Source: Clostridium simiarum (lineage in GTDB: Bacteria; Bacillota; Clostridia; Clostridiales; Clostridiaceae). From it: 64,000 nucleotides of DNA. The DNA is taken from NCBI RefSeq assembly GCF_018919175.1, contig NZ_JAHLQL010000001.1, forward strand, positions 868,001 through 932,000, written 5' to 3'. The translations under genes and the position numbers were made by a program. The notes beneath the pieces are model-generated. The model ran no database searches and was not told the DNA's origin. It saw only the letters and a list, made by a program, of their open reading frames with translations. Positions 1 to 10,009 of the stretch are shown piece by piece; the stretch's first letter is position 1, and each line of letters begins with the position of its first letter.

Positions 1-253
1 TCATGGCTCCACACTCTGGGAAAGGCATAATAGTGTTGTTTTTTTCTATATTATGAGCTGTTTCATAAGTTGAAACTATTTGTCCTACCTGTGGTCCATT
101 GCCATGGGCTATTATAATATCATGGCCTTCTTTCACTAAATCTACTATATATTTTGCCGTGTCTTTAGCTGTATTTAATTGACTTTCAGCTGAAGTGTCC
201 TTAGGGTTAGATTGAAGAGCATTTCCACCTAAAGCAATAACTATTCTACTCAT
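1..253 (-). CDS. arcC: Carbamate kinase (N-terminal part; gene runs off the window)
   Basis: Only the first 84 codons are present; the rest lies beyond position 1. The protein opens MSRIVIALGGNAL and continues with HGNGPQVGQ at about residues 52-60, both hallmarks of the amino-acid-kinase fold of carbamate kinase. The family makes ATP from carbamoyl phosphate and ADP in the last step of the arginine deiminase pathway, in the cytoplasm. The ATG at 253 is preceded by AGGAG. It follows the ornithine carbamoyltransferase and arcA genes on the same strand, so the operon order is arcA-argF/arcB-arcC. The identity is strong although the gene is partial. Confidence 0.93.
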   Translation of the reverse strand, partial: MSRIVIALGGNALQSNPKDTSAESQLNTAKDTAKYIVDLVKEGHDIIIAHGNGPQVGQIVSTYETAHNIEKNNTIMPFPECGAM

Positions 254-314
254 CTTTACCTCTCCTCTAAACAAGCTTTATTTTAAAAATTATTTAAAAT
301 AAGTTGTATTTTAA

Positions 315-1298
315 TTATAATGTAGCTACCATTACAGCTTTTATAGTATGCATTCTATTTTCAGCTTCATCAAATACTACAGAATGTCTACTTCTAAATA
401 CCTCATCTGTAACTTCTCTAATATCTAATCCTTTATTTTCTTTAGCCTCTTTTGCCACTTGAGTCTCAAAATCGTGGAAGGAAGGAAGGCAATGCATAAA
501 TATTACATCTTCATTTTTTGTAGCCTTTAGCATATCCATATCTACCTTATAAGGAGTTAATAATTTTACTCTTTCTTGCATTTTTTCTTCCTCTCCCATA
601 GAAGCCCATATGTCTGTATAAATAACATCTGCATCCTTAACATCTTTTATATTGTCAGAAACTTCTATAGTAGCTCCAGTAGCTTTTCCTATGATTTTGC
701 ACTTTTCTAAAATTCCTTCATCTGGCCACAATTCCTTTGGAGCTAAAGCCATATAGCTCATCCCCATTTTTGCACAACCATACATTAAAGCATATCCCAT
801 GTTATTTCTAGCATCACCTACAAAAACTAATTTAACCTTATTTAAAGGTTTCTTTATGTGTTCTTCTATAGTCATAAGATCTGCTAAAACTTGAGTTGGA
901 TGATCTATATCTGTAAGTCCATTCCATACTGGAACCCCTGAATATTTAGATAAAAGTTCTACGGTTTCTTGTTTATACCCTCTAAATTCTATTCCATCAT
1001 AGTACCTTCCAAGAACTTTTGCTGTATCTTCTAAGGACTCTTTACTTCCCATTTGGGAATTGCTTAAAAATGTAATATGTGCACCTTCATCAAGAGCAGC
1101 TACCTCAAAAGCACATCTAGTTCTTGTAGATGTTTTTTCGAACAATAATACAATGTTTTTTCCCTCTAAAACTTTTTTATTCTTTCCTACTCTTTTTTCT
1201 GATTTTAAATCATGAGCCAAATCTAATAGATATCTTATTTCACCTGGAGTAAAATCCAATAATGTCAATAGACTTTTACCTTTTAAATTTACAGCCAT
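315..1298 (-). CDS. argF: Ornithine carbamoyltransferase (catabolic type by context)
   Basis: This 327-residue protein has the usual length for the family. It carries the carbamoyl-phosphate-binding motif STRTR at 57-61, HPTQ at 133-136, the ornithine-loop SMG at 233-235 and the catalytic HCLP at 269-272. The enzyme interconverts ornithine plus carbamoyl phosphate with citrulline plus phosphate. Its place between arginine deiminase (18 bp upstream) and carbamate kinase (about 60 bp downstream) implies the catabolic direction, phosphorolysis of citrulline, so arcB would be an equally fair name. Sequence alone does not separate the anabolic and catabolic enzymes; the operon does. Confidence 0.95.
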   Translation of the reverse strand: MAVNLKGKSLLTLLDFTPGEIRYLLDLAHDLKSEKRVGKNKKVLEGKNIVLLFEKTSTRTRCAFEVAALDEGAHITFLSNSQMGSKESLEDTAKVLGRYYDGIEFRGYKQETVELLSKYSGVPVWNGLTDIDHPTQVLADLMTIEEHIKKPLNKVKLVFVGDARNNMGYALMYGCAKMGMSYMALAPKELWPDEGILEKCKIIGKATGATIEVSDNIKDVKDADVIYTDIWASMGEEEKMQERVKLLTPYKVDMDMLKATKNEDVIFMHCLPSFHDFETQVAKEAKENKGLDIREVTDEVFRSRHSVVFDEAENRMHTIKAVMVATL

Positions 1299-1316
1299 TT
1301 TAATCCCTCCAAAATA

Positions 1317-2540
1317 TTATATATTTTCTCTCCATATGGGCATACTCATGCACCTTGGACCTCCCCTACCTCTTGAAAGCTCAGAGCTTGGCATAGTTAA
1401 TACTTTTATATTGTTTTTTTCTAGTAGCTCATTAGTTACATAGTTCCTCTCATAGGTAATAACAGTTCCTGGTGATATGGCTAAAGTATTTGAACCATCA
1501 TTCCATTGTTCTCTACCTGCAATAATAGCATCTCCACCGCCGCATCTTAAAAGTTCCACAGAAGGTAATTTTAAAACATTTTTTAATATATTATTCAAAA
1601 CATCTTTATGAGAATTAAATATTAAAGCCCCCTCTTTACCTTTAGTTATTTCATATACATTTAAAGGTCCTTCTATTTCTGGATGAATAGTAAACTTATC
1701 ATAATCTACCATTGTAAACACAGTATCTAAGTGCATAAATGCCCTGCAAGAAGGAATTTCAAAAACTAAAACCCTTTCAAAACCTGATTCAGCTCTTAAT
1801 AAATTCTGTGCTAACATTTCTATACCCTCTGGAGAGGTTCTTTCACTACAACCTACAGCCAAAACTTTATCTGACAATACAAGTTGATCTCCACCTTCTA
1901 TACTGTAAGGTACATCTCTTTTATACCAAAGTGGCGTTTCTTCACTTTTAAATAAAGGATGCTCCTTATATATACATTCCAAAAATAAGCTTTCTCTCCT
2001 TCTAGCTAAGGTATGCATACGATTAATACTTAACCCCCTACCTATGGCAGCAGCCGGATCTCTAGTAAAATATAGATTAGGCATAGGATCTAAGTAAAAA
2101 GGATATTTATTATCCATTATTTCTATTAAGGATGATATTTTTTTAATTTTAATTTCATCTTTTCTAACCCCAGAAATTAAAGTATCTACCATTGTCTTGG
2201 AATCCATAGCCATTAAATATTCTGATAAAGATTCCATAAGAGAGTGAGAGGTTAGTTTGCTCTCTTTCAAAAATTCTAATAAAAAATTATTTTTGAGTCT
2301 TTCGTTTTCTAATACCTCTGATACTAAATCTTCTACATAATACACTTCTACCCCGTTTTCCTTCAAAATCTTAGCAAAGCCATCATGCTCTTTTTTTGCA
2401 GCTTTTAGATAAGGTATATCATCAAAAAGCAATCTATCAAGATACGCTGGAACAAGATTCTCTATTTCTTTTCCTGGTCTGTGCAAAATTACTTTTTTAA
2501 GTCTTCCTATTTCAGATGTAACATTTATACTTTGGGACAT
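1317..2540 (-). CDS. arcA: Arginine deiminase
   Basis: The enzyme hydrolyses arginine to citrulline and ammonia, the entry step of the arginine deiminase pathway. I start it at MSQSIN (2540) because GGAGG lies 8 nt upstream; an in-frame ATG further up (2597) would add 19 residues without a ribosome binding site. The resulting 407 residues fit the family. Seen: LHRPGKE near the N terminus, TRDP in the middle and the C-terminal GPRCMSMP, whose cysteine (about residue 397) is the nucleophile. It is the first gene of the arc operon; a TATAAT box at 2586-2591 and a palindrome cluster just upstream probably form its promoter. Confidence 0.95.
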   Translation of the reverse strand: MSQSINVTSEIGRLKKVILHRPGKEIENLVPAYLDRLLFDDIPYLKAAKKEHDGFAKILKENGVEVYYVEDLVSEVLENERLKNNFLLEFLKESKLTSHSLMESLSEYLMAMDSKTMVDTLISGVRKDEIKIKKISSLIEIMDNKYPFYLDPMPNLYFTRDPAAAIGRGLSINRMHTLARRRESLFLECIYKEHPLFKSEETPLWYKRDVPYSIEGGDQLVLSDKVLAVGCSERTSPEGIEMLAQNLLRAESGFERVLVFEIPSCRAFMHLDTVFTMVDYDKFTIHPEIEGPLNVYEITKGKEGALIFNSHKDVLNNILKNVLKLPSVELLRCGGGDAIIAGREQWNDGSNTLAISPGTVITYERNYVTNELLEKNNIKVLTMPSSELSRGRGGPRCMSMPIWRENI

Positions 2541-2585
2541 CTTGTCCACCTCCATATATTTTAATAACCAAAAGTATATAAAACT

Positions 2586-2635
2586 ATTATATGTCATAAG
2601 AATATTTTCTGAAAATTCTTATAACGTCTTATAAG
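2586..2635 (-). promoter_or_regulatory. Promoter and palindromic operator region of the arc operon
   Basis: Read on the minus strand, a TATAAT -10 box lies at 2586-2591, about 45 bp before the arcA start. The -35 zone is covered by an inverted repeat at 2596-2622 (arm GAAAATTCTTAT, pairing with the other arm apart from a 2-nt bulge). A second one overlaps it at 2618-2635 (CTTATAA, CGT, CTTATAAG). The position fits an operator for an ArgR/AhrC-type arginine regulator, but the match to the Bacillus ARG box is loose. The palindromes are seen; the regulator is inferred. Confidence 0.5.
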
Positions 2636-3020
2636 TTCATTTTAATTCCCTATTAGCAGAATATTCCATCTACTTTCTCTATGCTCTTTGTAATTACTGC
2701 ATACTTCTCTATGCTACAGAAGTTTCCATTTGATTTATTTTTTATACTATGCATATATGTATAAAAATACCAATCCCTTTGAATTTAACATTTTTTATGA
2801 ATAACTATGCATCCTTGAAAAACCTAAATTTATAAAGTTAACAAAAATTTAAATATTTAAGTTCTACATACATGTTTACATTCCATAACATTCATTGTTT
2901 ATAGAAGGTACTCTTTACACTCCCCACTTATATAGTCTCTTCTAAGCTTAAGATAGATAGGTACTTCATCTGAAGCTTAGTTATAACTTGATAAATAGTT
3001 ATTTAAATAATGCTTTAAAT
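2636..3020. other. Gene-free spacer between arc and fatty-acid operons
   Basis: About 385 bp of AT-rich sequence with no ORF that has a credible start and ribosome binding site. It contains repeated short phrases such as TCTATGCT (2678 and 2711 areas). I see no RNA gene or riboswitch. It is the far-upstream leader of the arc operon. Confidence 0.6.
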
Positions 3021-3047
3021 AAAAAAAGAACCCTAAAATTAGGGTTT
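3021..3047 (-). terminator. Rho-independent terminator of the fatty-acid synthesis operon
   Basis: On the minus strand an AACCCTAA/TTAGGGTT stem with a 2-nt connector is followed by CTTTTTTT. It lies 17 bp after the accA stop codon and closes the twelve-gene operon. Confidence 0.88.
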
Positions 3048-3063
3048 CCTGAGTGTAATGCTT

Positions 3064-3870
3064 TTATTCATTATAAATACCAAAATTTCTATATCTATTA
3101 TATCTCCTATATATTAAAGAGTTACTTTCTATATCCTCATATCTATCTATAAAATCAATTATTTCATGTCTCATATAGGATGCCACTGAAAATGGATCCT
3201 TTTGTAATCCCTCTAAAGGTTCTTCTATTATTTTATCTATAACTCCAAATTTTAATAAATCTTCACTGGTTAACTTCATCATTTCTGCAGCCTCTTTTGA
3301 CTTTTTAACATCTTTCCACAAAATGCTAGCAAATCCTTCTGGTGATAATATGGAATAAATGGAATTTTCCAGCATCCAAACCTCGTCTGCCATTGCCAGA
3401 GCTAAAGCTCCTCCACTTCCTCCTTCACCTATAACCACCGAAAGTATAGGTACTTTTAATCTTGCCATCTCTAAAAGATTAGAAGCTATAGCATGACCTT
3501 GCCCTCTTTCCTCTGCTTCTACTCCACAAAATGCCCCAGGAGTATCCACAAAACATATTATAGGTCTATTAAATTTTTCAGCCTGCTTCATAAGTCTTAA
3601 GGCTTTTCTATACCCCTCTGGATGAGGCATACCAAAATTTCTAACTAAGTTTTCTTTTGTATCCTTACCTTTTACTTCTGCTATAATAGTAAAAGACTTA
3701 TCTTTTAATCTCCCAATACCTCCTATTATGGCTTTATCATCTCCAAAACATCTATCCCCATGAAATTCAATAAAATCATCAAATATATTCTTTATAAAAA
3801 AATCTGAAGAGGGTCTATCCTTTAACCTAGCTAAAGTAACTTTATTCCAAGCCTTATTTATATCACTCAT
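3064..3870 (-). CDS. accA: Acetyl-CoA carboxylase carboxyltransferase subunit alpha
   Basis: With AccD it transfers CO2 from carboxybiotin on AccB to acetyl-CoA, giving malonyl-CoA for fatty-acid synthesis. The 268 residues are shorter than the roughly 320 of E. coli AccA, mainly because the N-terminal helical extension is abbreviated. The crotonase-like core is intact, with FVDTPGAF at about 107-114 and GEGGSGGALA at about 148-157 (oxyanion-hole glycines). It starts immediately after the accD stop codon, as expected for translational coupling of two subunits made in equal amounts. It is the last gene of the fab/acc operon and is followed by a terminator. Confidence 0.96.
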   Translation of the reverse strand: MSDINKAWNKVTLARLKDRPSSDFFIKNIFDDFIEFHGDRCFGDDKAIIGGIGRLKDKSFTIIAEVKGKDTKENLVRNFGMPHPEGYRKALRLMKQAEKFNRPIICFVDTPGAFCGVEAEERGQGHAIASNLLEMARLKVPILSVVIGEGGSGGALALAMADEVWMLENSIYSILSPEGFASILWKDVKKSKEAAEMMKLTSEDLLKFGVIDKIIEEPLEGLQKDPFSVASYMRHEIIDFIDRYEDIESNSLIYRRYNRYRNFGIYNE

Positions 3871-4746
3871 TTATTCCTCCCTCCTATGATAGAGCAACAA
3901 GCTTCCTAGGACTTCTTTTAAATCCTTTCTATGAATAATATTATCTACAAAACCTTTTTCTAACATGAATTCTGCACTTTGAAAACCTGAAGGTAGTTTT
4001 TCATTTATGGTTTTTTCAATTACTCTTTTTCCTGCAAAACCAATTAATGCTTGTGGTTCACTTAATATTATATCTCCCTGCATAGCAAAGCTAGCTGTAA
4101 CGCCTCCTGTAGTTGGATCCGTTAAAACTGTTATATATAATAATCTGTTTTCATCAAAAACTGATAAAGCTGCGCTAATTTTAGCCATCTGCATAAGGGA
4201 TATAATACCCTCTTGCATCCTTGCTCCACCAGATGCAGTAAATATTATTAAAGGTAACTGCTTTTTAACTGCAAACTCTATGGCTCTTGTTATTTTTTCA
4301 CCTACCACTGAACCCATACTTCCCATTATGAAGTTACTATCCATTATAGCTATAACTGTAGAAACACCATCAATCTTTCCTTCACCAGTAACTACTGCCT
4401 CATTTTCTCCAGATAGGTTTATAGACTGCTTTATCTTTAATTCATAGGCAGGAAAATTCATAGGATTAGATGTGGTTATATTATCAAACATCTCTAAAAA
4501 AGAACCTTCATCACAGATCATTGAAATCCTCTCTCTAGCACCTAATCTAAAATGATAATTGCAGTATTTACAAACTTTAAGATTATCTTCTACATCTTTT
4601 TTATACATAATCTTTCCGCAACCTTCACATTTTATCCAGGTTCCTGAAGGAATTTCAGGTTTTGCTTCTTCTATATTGTTTTTATTACTTAAAACCTCTC
4701 TATTAATAGTTATATATTTTCTCTTTTTAAATATATCTTTTAGCAT
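3871..4746 (-). CDS. accD: Acetyl-CoA carboxylase carboxyltransferase subunit beta
   Basis: This is the beta half of the carboxyltransferase. A four-cysteine zinc ribbon is visible near the N terminus (C40, C43, C59, C62), followed by the crotonase-type carboxyltransferase core with [10 protein letters not shown] and [13 protein letters not shown]. Length is 291 residues, normal for the family. It lies between accC (9-bp gap upstream) and accA (directly abutting downstream), so the whole acetyl-CoA carboxylase apart from accB's two-gene separation is contiguous. Nothing unusual. Confidence 0.96.
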   Translation of the reverse strand: MLKDIFKKRKYITINREVLSNKNNIEEAKPEIPSGTWIKCEGCGKIMYKKDVEDNLKVCKYCNYHFRLGARERISMICDEGSFLEMFDNITTSNPMNFPAYELKIKQSINLSGENEAVVTGEGKIDGVSTVIAIMDSNFIMGSMGSVVGEKITRAIEFAVKKQLPLIIFTASGGARMQEGIISLMQMAKISAALSVFDENRLLYITVLTDPTTGGVTASFAMQGDIILSEPQALIGFAGKRVIEKTINEKLPSGFQSAEFMLEKGFVDNIIHRKDLKEVLGSLLLYHRREE

Positions 4747-4755
4747 TATACTTCA

Positions 4756-6090
4756 TCACTTCCTATTTAAAAAGGAGGTATCATAAATTCCTTTTATGAA
4801 ATCTTCTCTACATAATATTTCAAACTGCAATTCAATATTATTTTTTATACCTCCAATTACAAATTCGCTCAATGCCCTTTTCATCTTCATTATGGCTTCT
4901 TCTCTATTTCTTCCATAAACAATTAGCTTTGCTAACATAGAATCATAAAATGGCGGTATGGTATAATCTTGATATATGGCACTATCTATTCTAATTCCAG
5001 GTCCCCCAGGAATTAGAAGTTCCTGAATTTTACCTGGGCAAGGTCTATAATCATTATTCGGATCTTCTGCATTTATCCTACATTCAATAGCATGACCTTT
5101 AATTTTAATATCCTCTTGTTTAAAGCTAAGTTCTCTTCCATAAGCAATATTTATTTGCTCTTTAACAATATCAACTCCTGTAACCATTTCTGTAACGGGA
5201 TGCTCTACTTGAATTCTAGTATTCATCTCCATAAAATAAGGTATACCCTTGCCATCTACAAGAAACTCTATGGTACCTGCATTAGTATATTTTGCAGCTT
5301 TAGCTGCTCTTACTGCCATGATTCCTAACTCTTTTCTTAAATCCTCTGATATAAAAGGCGAAGGGGATTCCTCTAATACCTTTTGATTTTTTCTTTGGAT
5401 TGAGCATTCTCTTTCTCCAAGATGAATAACATTGCCCTTTTCATCGGCTAAAATCTGAACCTCTATATGATGAGGATTTTCTATAAACTTTTCTATATAC
5501 AAGCTACTATCTCCAAAACATGCCTCTGCCTCAGCCTTAGCTAAATTATAGGCACCTTTTAGCTCTTCTTCACTTTTAACAATTCTTATACCTTTTCCTC
5601 CTCCGCCATTGGAGGCCTTTATCATTATAGGAAATCCTATATCCTTTGCTATAGCTAAAGCTTCCTCTTCATTTTTTATATCTCCTTCAAAACCAGGTAT
5701 AACTCTAACTCCTGAATTTCTCATAAAGTCTTTAGCCTTTGCCTTATCTCCCATAAGATCTATAACTTCACTTTCAGGACCTATGAACTTTATATTACAT
5801 TCATTGCAAATAGAAGCAAACCTACTGCTTTCAGCCATAAATCCAAATCCCGGATGTATAGCCTCTGCACCTTTTAAAACCGTAGCACTTATTATGTTTT
5901 CTATATTTAAATAGCTATCCTTAGAATTGCTAGGGCCTATGCATACAGCTTCATCTGCTAACATGGTGTGAAGAGCTGTAGCATCTGCCTCTGAATAAAC
6001 AGCAACAGTACTTATTCCCATTTCCCTACAAGCTCTTATTATTCTTACAGCAATTTCTCCTCTATTAGCAATCAATATCTTCTTAAACAT
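4756..6090 (-). CDS. accC: Acetyl-CoA carboxylase, biotin carboxylase subunit
   Basis: ATP-dependent carboxylation of the biotin on AccB. The 444 residues show the ordered domains of the family: biotin carboxylase N-terminal domain (MFKKILIANRGEIAVRII), ATP-grasp with the glycine-rich loop NGGGGKGI near 160-168, and a C-terminal domain including MNTRIQVEHPVTE, the catalytic segment. Start ATG at 6090. It is followed 9 bp later by accD and preceded by fabZ. Confidence 0.97.
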   Translation of the reverse strand: MFKKILIANRGEIAVRIIRACREMGISTVAVYSEADATALHTMLADEAVCIGPSNSKDSYLNIENIISATVLKGAEAIHPGFGFMAESSRFASICNECNIKFIGPESEVIDLMGDKAKAKDFMRNSGVRVIPGFEGDIKNEEEALAIAKDIGFPIMIKASNGGGGKGIRIVKSEEELKGAYNLAKAEAEACFGDSSLYIEKFIENPHHIEVQILADEKGNVIHLGERECSIQRKNQKVLEESPSPFISEDLRKELGIMAVRAAKAAKYTNAGTIEFLVDGKGIPYFMEMNTRIQVEHPVTEMVTGVDIVKEQINIAYGRELSFKQEDIKIKGHAIECRINAEDPNNDYRPCPGKIQELLIPGGPGIRIDSAIYQDYTIPPFYDSMLAKLIVYGRNREEAIMKMKRALSEFVIGGIKNNIELQFEILCREDFIKGIYDTSFLNRK

Positions 6091-6100
6091 AGCTCATCTC

Positions 6101-6523
6101 CTAACTGCCTAAAGCAAACATTAACTCAACTTCACAAGCAATTTCTTCTTCTACTTTTGCTATGGCCTTTCCTACACCTATATTGCCCTTCATTTTTATG
6201 ATATCTACTTCTAATTTTAATCTATCTCCTGGAACTACTTTTCTTCTAAATCTAGCTTTATTAATTCCAGCAAAATAAGGTATCTTACCCTTATTTTCTT
6301 CTAAACTTAAAATGGCAATAGCTCCTGCTTGAGCCAGTGATTCTATAATTAAAACTCCTGGCATTACAGGTTCTTCTGGAAAGTGACCAATAAAATGTTG
6401 CTCATTTATGCTTACATTTTTATAAGCAACCACCTTTTCTCCTGGTATCACATACTCTACAAAATCAACTAATAGGAAAGGATATCTATGAGGAATTATC
6501 TCTTGTATTTCTTTAATATTCAT
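6101..6523 (-). CDS. fabZ: 3-hydroxyacyl-ACP dehydratase FabZ
   Basis: The 140-residue hot-dog-fold dehydratase removes water from beta-hydroxyacyl-ACP in each elongation cycle. The catalytic pair is visible: H47 in [12 protein letters not shown] and E61 in ESLAQAGA. The opening phrase [11 protein letters not shown] is typical. It sits between accB (3-bp gap) and accC. No fabA or fabM partner lies nearby, so any route to unsaturated fatty acids must come from elsewhere in the genome. Confidence 0.97.
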   Translation of the reverse strand: MNIKEIQEIIPHRYPFLLVDFVEYVIPGEKVVAYKNVSINEQHFIGHFPEEPVMPGVLIIESLAQAGAIAILSLEENKGKIPYFAGINKARFRRKVVPGDRLKLEVDIIKMKGNIGVGKAIAKVEEEIACEVELMFALGS

Positions 6524-6526
6524 CTT

Positions 6527-7048
6527 CTACACTTCCTTTCTTATTTTAAATAGAGCTTCACCATATTCTACAAAATCATTATTCTCCACTAAAACCTCTA
6601 CTACTTCTCCATTAAATTCACTTTCTATTTCATTCATTAGTTTCATGGCCTCTATAATACAAATCACTTGACCTTTTTTTATAGTATCTCCTCTTTTAAC
6701 AAAGGAGGGTTCCTCTGGTGTAGGAGCAGAATAAAATGTACCTACCATGGGGGATTTTATTATTGCATATTCTTCTTCCAAAATTTCTTCTTTTCTTGTT
6801 TCTTTCTTTACTCCCTCTGAGTCTTTATCTTTACCAAAAATCTTTTCATTTGTAGTTAAACCGATGCTATTATCTTCTATTTCAAAATTAATATCTTCAT
6901 CTAACTTACAAATCTCTTTTCTCTCTTCCTTAGATTTATCTAATTTTATATAAGCCTCTTCAGTTTTTATTTCAAACAAAGCTATACTTGAATTATCTAC
7001 TCTGTCAATAATTTTTAATAATGACTCTAAGTCTAAATTCAAACCCAT
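6527..7048 (-). CDS. accB: Biotin carboxyl carrier protein of acetyl-CoA carboxylase
   Basis: This 173-residue protein carries the biotin that shuttles CO2 between AccC and AccA/AccD. The C-terminal biotinyl domain (about 93-173) holds the EAMKLMNE motif; the lysine expected to be biotinylated is K136. The N-terminal domain is followed by an acidic, lysine-rich linker (about 36-92) that lacks the usual proline/alanine richness, a low-GC feature. It starts 3 bp after the fabF stop codon. Confidence 0.96.
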   Translation of the reverse strand: MGLNLDLESLLKIIDRVDNSSIALFEIKTEEAYIKLDKSKEERKEICKLDEDINFEIEDNSIGLTTNEKIFGKDKDSEGVKKETRKEEILEEEYAIIKSPMVGTFYSAPTPEEPSFVKRGDTIKKGQVICIIEAMKLMNEIESEFNGEVVEVLVENNDFVEYGEALFKIRKEV

Positions 7049-7051
7049 ATG

Positions 7052-8293
7052 CTAATTCTCCTCCCACTTTTTTATTAATAGAGAAGCATTATGTCCACCG
7101 AATCCTAAAGAATTTGACAAGGCATAAGTCAAATCAGCTTTCCTTCCTTTGTTGGGAACATAGTCTAAGTCACAATCTTCATCTTTTACTTTATATCCTA
7201 TAGTAGGAGGGATGTATCCTTCTTGAAGGGCTTTTATGGAAACTATGGCTTCTACAGCTCCAGCTGCTCCTAATAAATGTCCTGTCATAGATTTTGTAGA
7301 GCTTACAGGTATCTTATAGGCATAATCTCCAAATAATCTCTTAATAGCTAAGGTTTCAAATTTATCATTATACTCAGTACCAGTACCATGGGCATTTATA
7401 TAAGATATTTCATCTTTGTTAATACCTGCTTCTTTAATAGCATCTTCCATAGCTCTCATGGCGCCTTCCCCTTCTGGATCTGGTGAAGTCATATGATATG
7501 CGTCACAGGTTGAACCGTATCCCACGATCTCACCATAAATATGAGCACCTCTTTTTAATGCATGATTAAGTTCTTCTAATACAACTATGCCTGCTCCTTC
7601 TCCCATAACAAATCCATTTCTTTCCTTATCAAAAGGTATAGATGCTCTGTTTAAATCAGTACTATTACTTAGAGCTGTAAGGTTAGTAAATCCAGCCATA
7701 GCTAAAGGTGTTATTGAAGCTTCAGTTCCGCCAGCTATAACTACCTCTTGATAACCATCTTTAATAAGTCTAAATGCATCTCCTATAGCATTAGTTCCTG
7801 TAGCACAAGCAGTAACTACAGTATAACATACTCCTTTAATACCATTTTTTATGGCTATAGTTCCTGGAGCCATATTGCTTATTATCATAGGTATAATAAG
7901 AGGCGATACCCTATTAGGTCCTTTGTTAATTAAATTTTCTTCTTCCTTTTCTATAGTACTAAAACCACCTATACCTGAACCAACTATAACTCCTATTTTA
8001 TATGGATCTTCTTTGCTAATATCTAAATTTGAATCTTTAATAGCCTCCTTTGCTGCAATTAAAGAAAACTGACAAAATCTATCCATTCTTTTCACTTCTT
8101 TTTTTTCTATAAAATCTTCTGGATTATAATCCTTAACCTCTGCTGCAATTTTAACTTTAAAATTATCTGCTTTAAAAGCTTTTATATAATCTATTCCACA
8201 ACAGCCTACCATAATATTATTCCAAAATTTTTCTACAGAATTACCTAAAGGAGTTATGGCTCCTAGTCCTGTTATAACAACTCTATTCTTCAA
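7052..8293 (-). CDS. fabF: 3-oxoacyl-ACP synthase II
   Basis: Condensing enzyme that extends acyl-ACP with malonyl-ACP. All three catalytic residues of the KAS I/II thiolase fold are present: C163 in TACATG, H302 in NAHGTGT and H339 in TGHLLGAAG. Length 413 is standard. It is the only long-chain condensing enzyme in the operon (no fabB). It lies 17 bp after fabG and directly before accB. Confidence 0.97.
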   Translation of the reverse strand: MKNRVVITGLGAITPLGNSVEKFWNNIMVGCCGIDYIKAFKADNFKVKIAAEVKDYNPEDFIEKKEVKRMDRFCQFSLIAAKEAIKDSNLDISKEDPYKIGVIVGSGIGGFSTIEKEEENLINKGPNRVSPLIIPMIISNMAPGTIAIKNGIKGVCYTVVTACATGTNAIGDAFRLIKDGYQEVVIAGGTEASITPLAMAGFTNLTALSNSTDLNRASIPFDKERNGFVMGEGAGIVVLEELNHALKRGAHIYGEIVGYGSTCDAYHMTSPDPEGEGAMRAMEDAIKEAGINKDEISYINAHGTGTEYNDKFETLAIKRLFGDYAYKIPVSSTKSMTGHLLGAAGAVEAIVSIKALQEGYIPPTIGYKVKDEDCDLDYVPNKGRKADLTYALSNSLGFGGHNASLLIKKWEEN

Positions 8294-8310
8294 AGCTTTT
8301 ATCTCCTTTC

Positions 8311-9051
8311 CTATATAACCATACCTCCGTCTACCTGAATCACTTGCCCAGTTATGTAATCTGAAGCAGGTAAACTTAAGAAAGCTACAGTTTCAGCTAT
8401 ATCTTCCACAGTCCCCAACCTTTTAAGAGGTATGGAAGATTCTAATTTTGCTTTTACCTCTTCTGAAAGTTTATCTGTCATATTTGTACATATAAAACCT
8501 GGTGCCACAGCATTAACATTTATCCCTCTACTACCTAACTCTTTTGCCAGAGATTTAGTTAGTCCTATCAAAGCTGCCTTTGAAGCAGAATAATTTGCTT
8601 GACCTGTATTTCCATAAACGCCTACAACAGAAGACATATTTATTATCTTTCCACTTTTTTGTTTCAACATAAAAGGTACTACATGCTTCACACAATTAAA
8701 ACTACCTTTTAAATTTACATCTATTACTTTATCAAAATCTTCTTCCTTCATCCTTAGTATCAAGTTATCTCTAGTTATACCTGCATTGTTCACCAGTATA
8801 TCAACTCTATTATATTTTTCATAAGCTAAATCCATAAGTTCTTTTGCACTTTCAAACCTACTTATATCTCCCTTATGCAAAATAGCATTACCGCCATGAC
8901 TTTCTATATATTTAAGTACTTCTAAAGCTTCTAATTCTTCATTTCTATAATTAATAACCAAATCAGCGCCTAGTGATGCTAACTTTAAAGCTATAGCTCT
9001 ACCTATGCCCCTTGAAGCTCCTGTCACTACTGCACATTTGCCTTTTAACAT
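8311..9051 (-). CDS. fabG: 3-oxoacyl-ACP reductase FabG
   Basis: NADPH-dependent short-chain dehydrogenase that reduces 3-ketoacyl-ACP. It shows the cofactor loop TGASRGIG (10-17), NNAG (88-91) and the catalytic S140/141, Y154 and K158 in YSASK. The 246 residues match the family. FabD lies upstream and fabF downstream, so function follows from both motif and operon. A decayed relative of this fold lies at 56736-57424 but is unconnected with fatty-acid synthesis. Confidence 0.97.
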   Translation of the reverse strand: MLKGKCAVVTGASRGIGRAIALKLASLGADLVINYRNEELEALEVLKYIESHGGNAILHKGDISRFESAKELMDLAYEKYNRVDILVNNAGITRDNLILRMKEEDFDKVIDVNLKGSFNCVKHVVPFMLKQKSGKIINMSSVVGVYGNTGQANYSASKAALIGLTKSLAKELGSRGINVNAVAPGFICTNMTDKLSEEVKAKLESSIPLKRLGTVEDIAETVAFLSLPASDYITGQVIQVDGGMVI

Positions 9052-9061
9052 ATAACTCCTC

Positions 9062-10000
9062 CTAAAGCTTTTTATTTAAAACCTGTAAAGTTTTTTCTAA
9101 AGATTTCATATCTTCTATATTTAACACTAGAGCTTCTCTGTTTATTTTTTTTACAAAGGAACTAAGGGTTCTTCCAGGTCCTACTTCTAAAAAAGTATCT
9201 ACTCCAGAATTAATCATTGTATTTACGCTTTGTTCCCATTTAACAGGACTCATAACTTGTTTCACAAGAGTAGATTTTATATCTTCATCCTTTATAAAAC
9301 CTCCAGTAACATTGGTTACTATTGGAACCTTTTGTGTTGAAAGTTTTACTGTTTTTAGCTCTTCTTCCAATCGTATAGAAGCTTCCCTTAACAATAGAGT
9401 ATGAAATGGCCCACTGACATTTAACCTTTTAGCCCTAACCTTATATTCATTATTAGCTATTTCTACAGCATACTGTATTGCTTCTAAGTCTCCTCCTACA
9501 ACTATCTGTCCAGGACAATTATAGTTTGCCACCTCTATGAAACCTTTATGTCTTGATTTACTACATATTTCATCTATATCTTTTATAGTTCCTCCAAGTA
9601 AAGCTGCCATAGCACCTTCTTTTCCTGTAACTGCCTCTTCCATAAACCTTCCACGTTTTTTAACTAAAGCTACTGCTGTTTCAAAGTCTAGAACCTTGGA
9701 GCACACTAAAGCTGAATATTCACCTAAACTTAAGCCTGCTACAATTTCAGGAACAATACTGTATCCCTCTAGAGCTCTTAATAAAGCTATGGTTACAGTT
9801 AATATTGCTGGTTGGGTATATTCTGTTTTATTTAAAACATTTTTTTCATCCTTAAAAATCAAATCACAAATATTAAATTGTAAAACCTCTGAAGCCCTAT
9901 GAAAAACTTCCCTACTCCCTTGAATATTTCTATAAATCTCATAAGCCATCCCTACATATTGGCTACCTTGACCTGGAAATATAAAAGCTACCTTTCTCAT
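9062..10000 (-). CDS. fabD: Malonyl-CoA-ACP transacylase
   Basis: Loads malonyl groups from CoA onto the acyl carrier protein. The start shows FIFPGQGSQYVGM, and the nucleophile is S91 in GLSLGEYS; the partner histidine is in SGPFHTLLL near residue 199. Length 312 is typical. It follows fabK by 9 bp and precedes fabG by 10 bp, suggesting one transcript. Confidence 0.97.
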   Translation of the reverse strand: MRKVAFIFPGQGSQYVGMAYEIYRNIQGSREVFHRASEVLQFNICDLIFKDEKNVLNKTEYTQPAILTVTIALLRALEGYSIVPEIVAGLSLGEYSALVCSKVLDFETAVALVKKRGRFMEEAVTGKEGAMAALLGGTIKDIDEICSKSRHKGFIEVANYNCPGQIVVGGDLEAIQYAVEIANNEYKVRAKRLNVSGPFHTLLLREASIRLEEELKTVKLSTQKVPIVTNVTGGFIKDEDIKSTLVKQVMSPVKWEQSVNTMINSGVDTFLEVGPGRTLSSFVKKINREALVLNIEDMKSLEKTLQVLNKKL

Positions 10001-10009
10001 GGTATCCTC

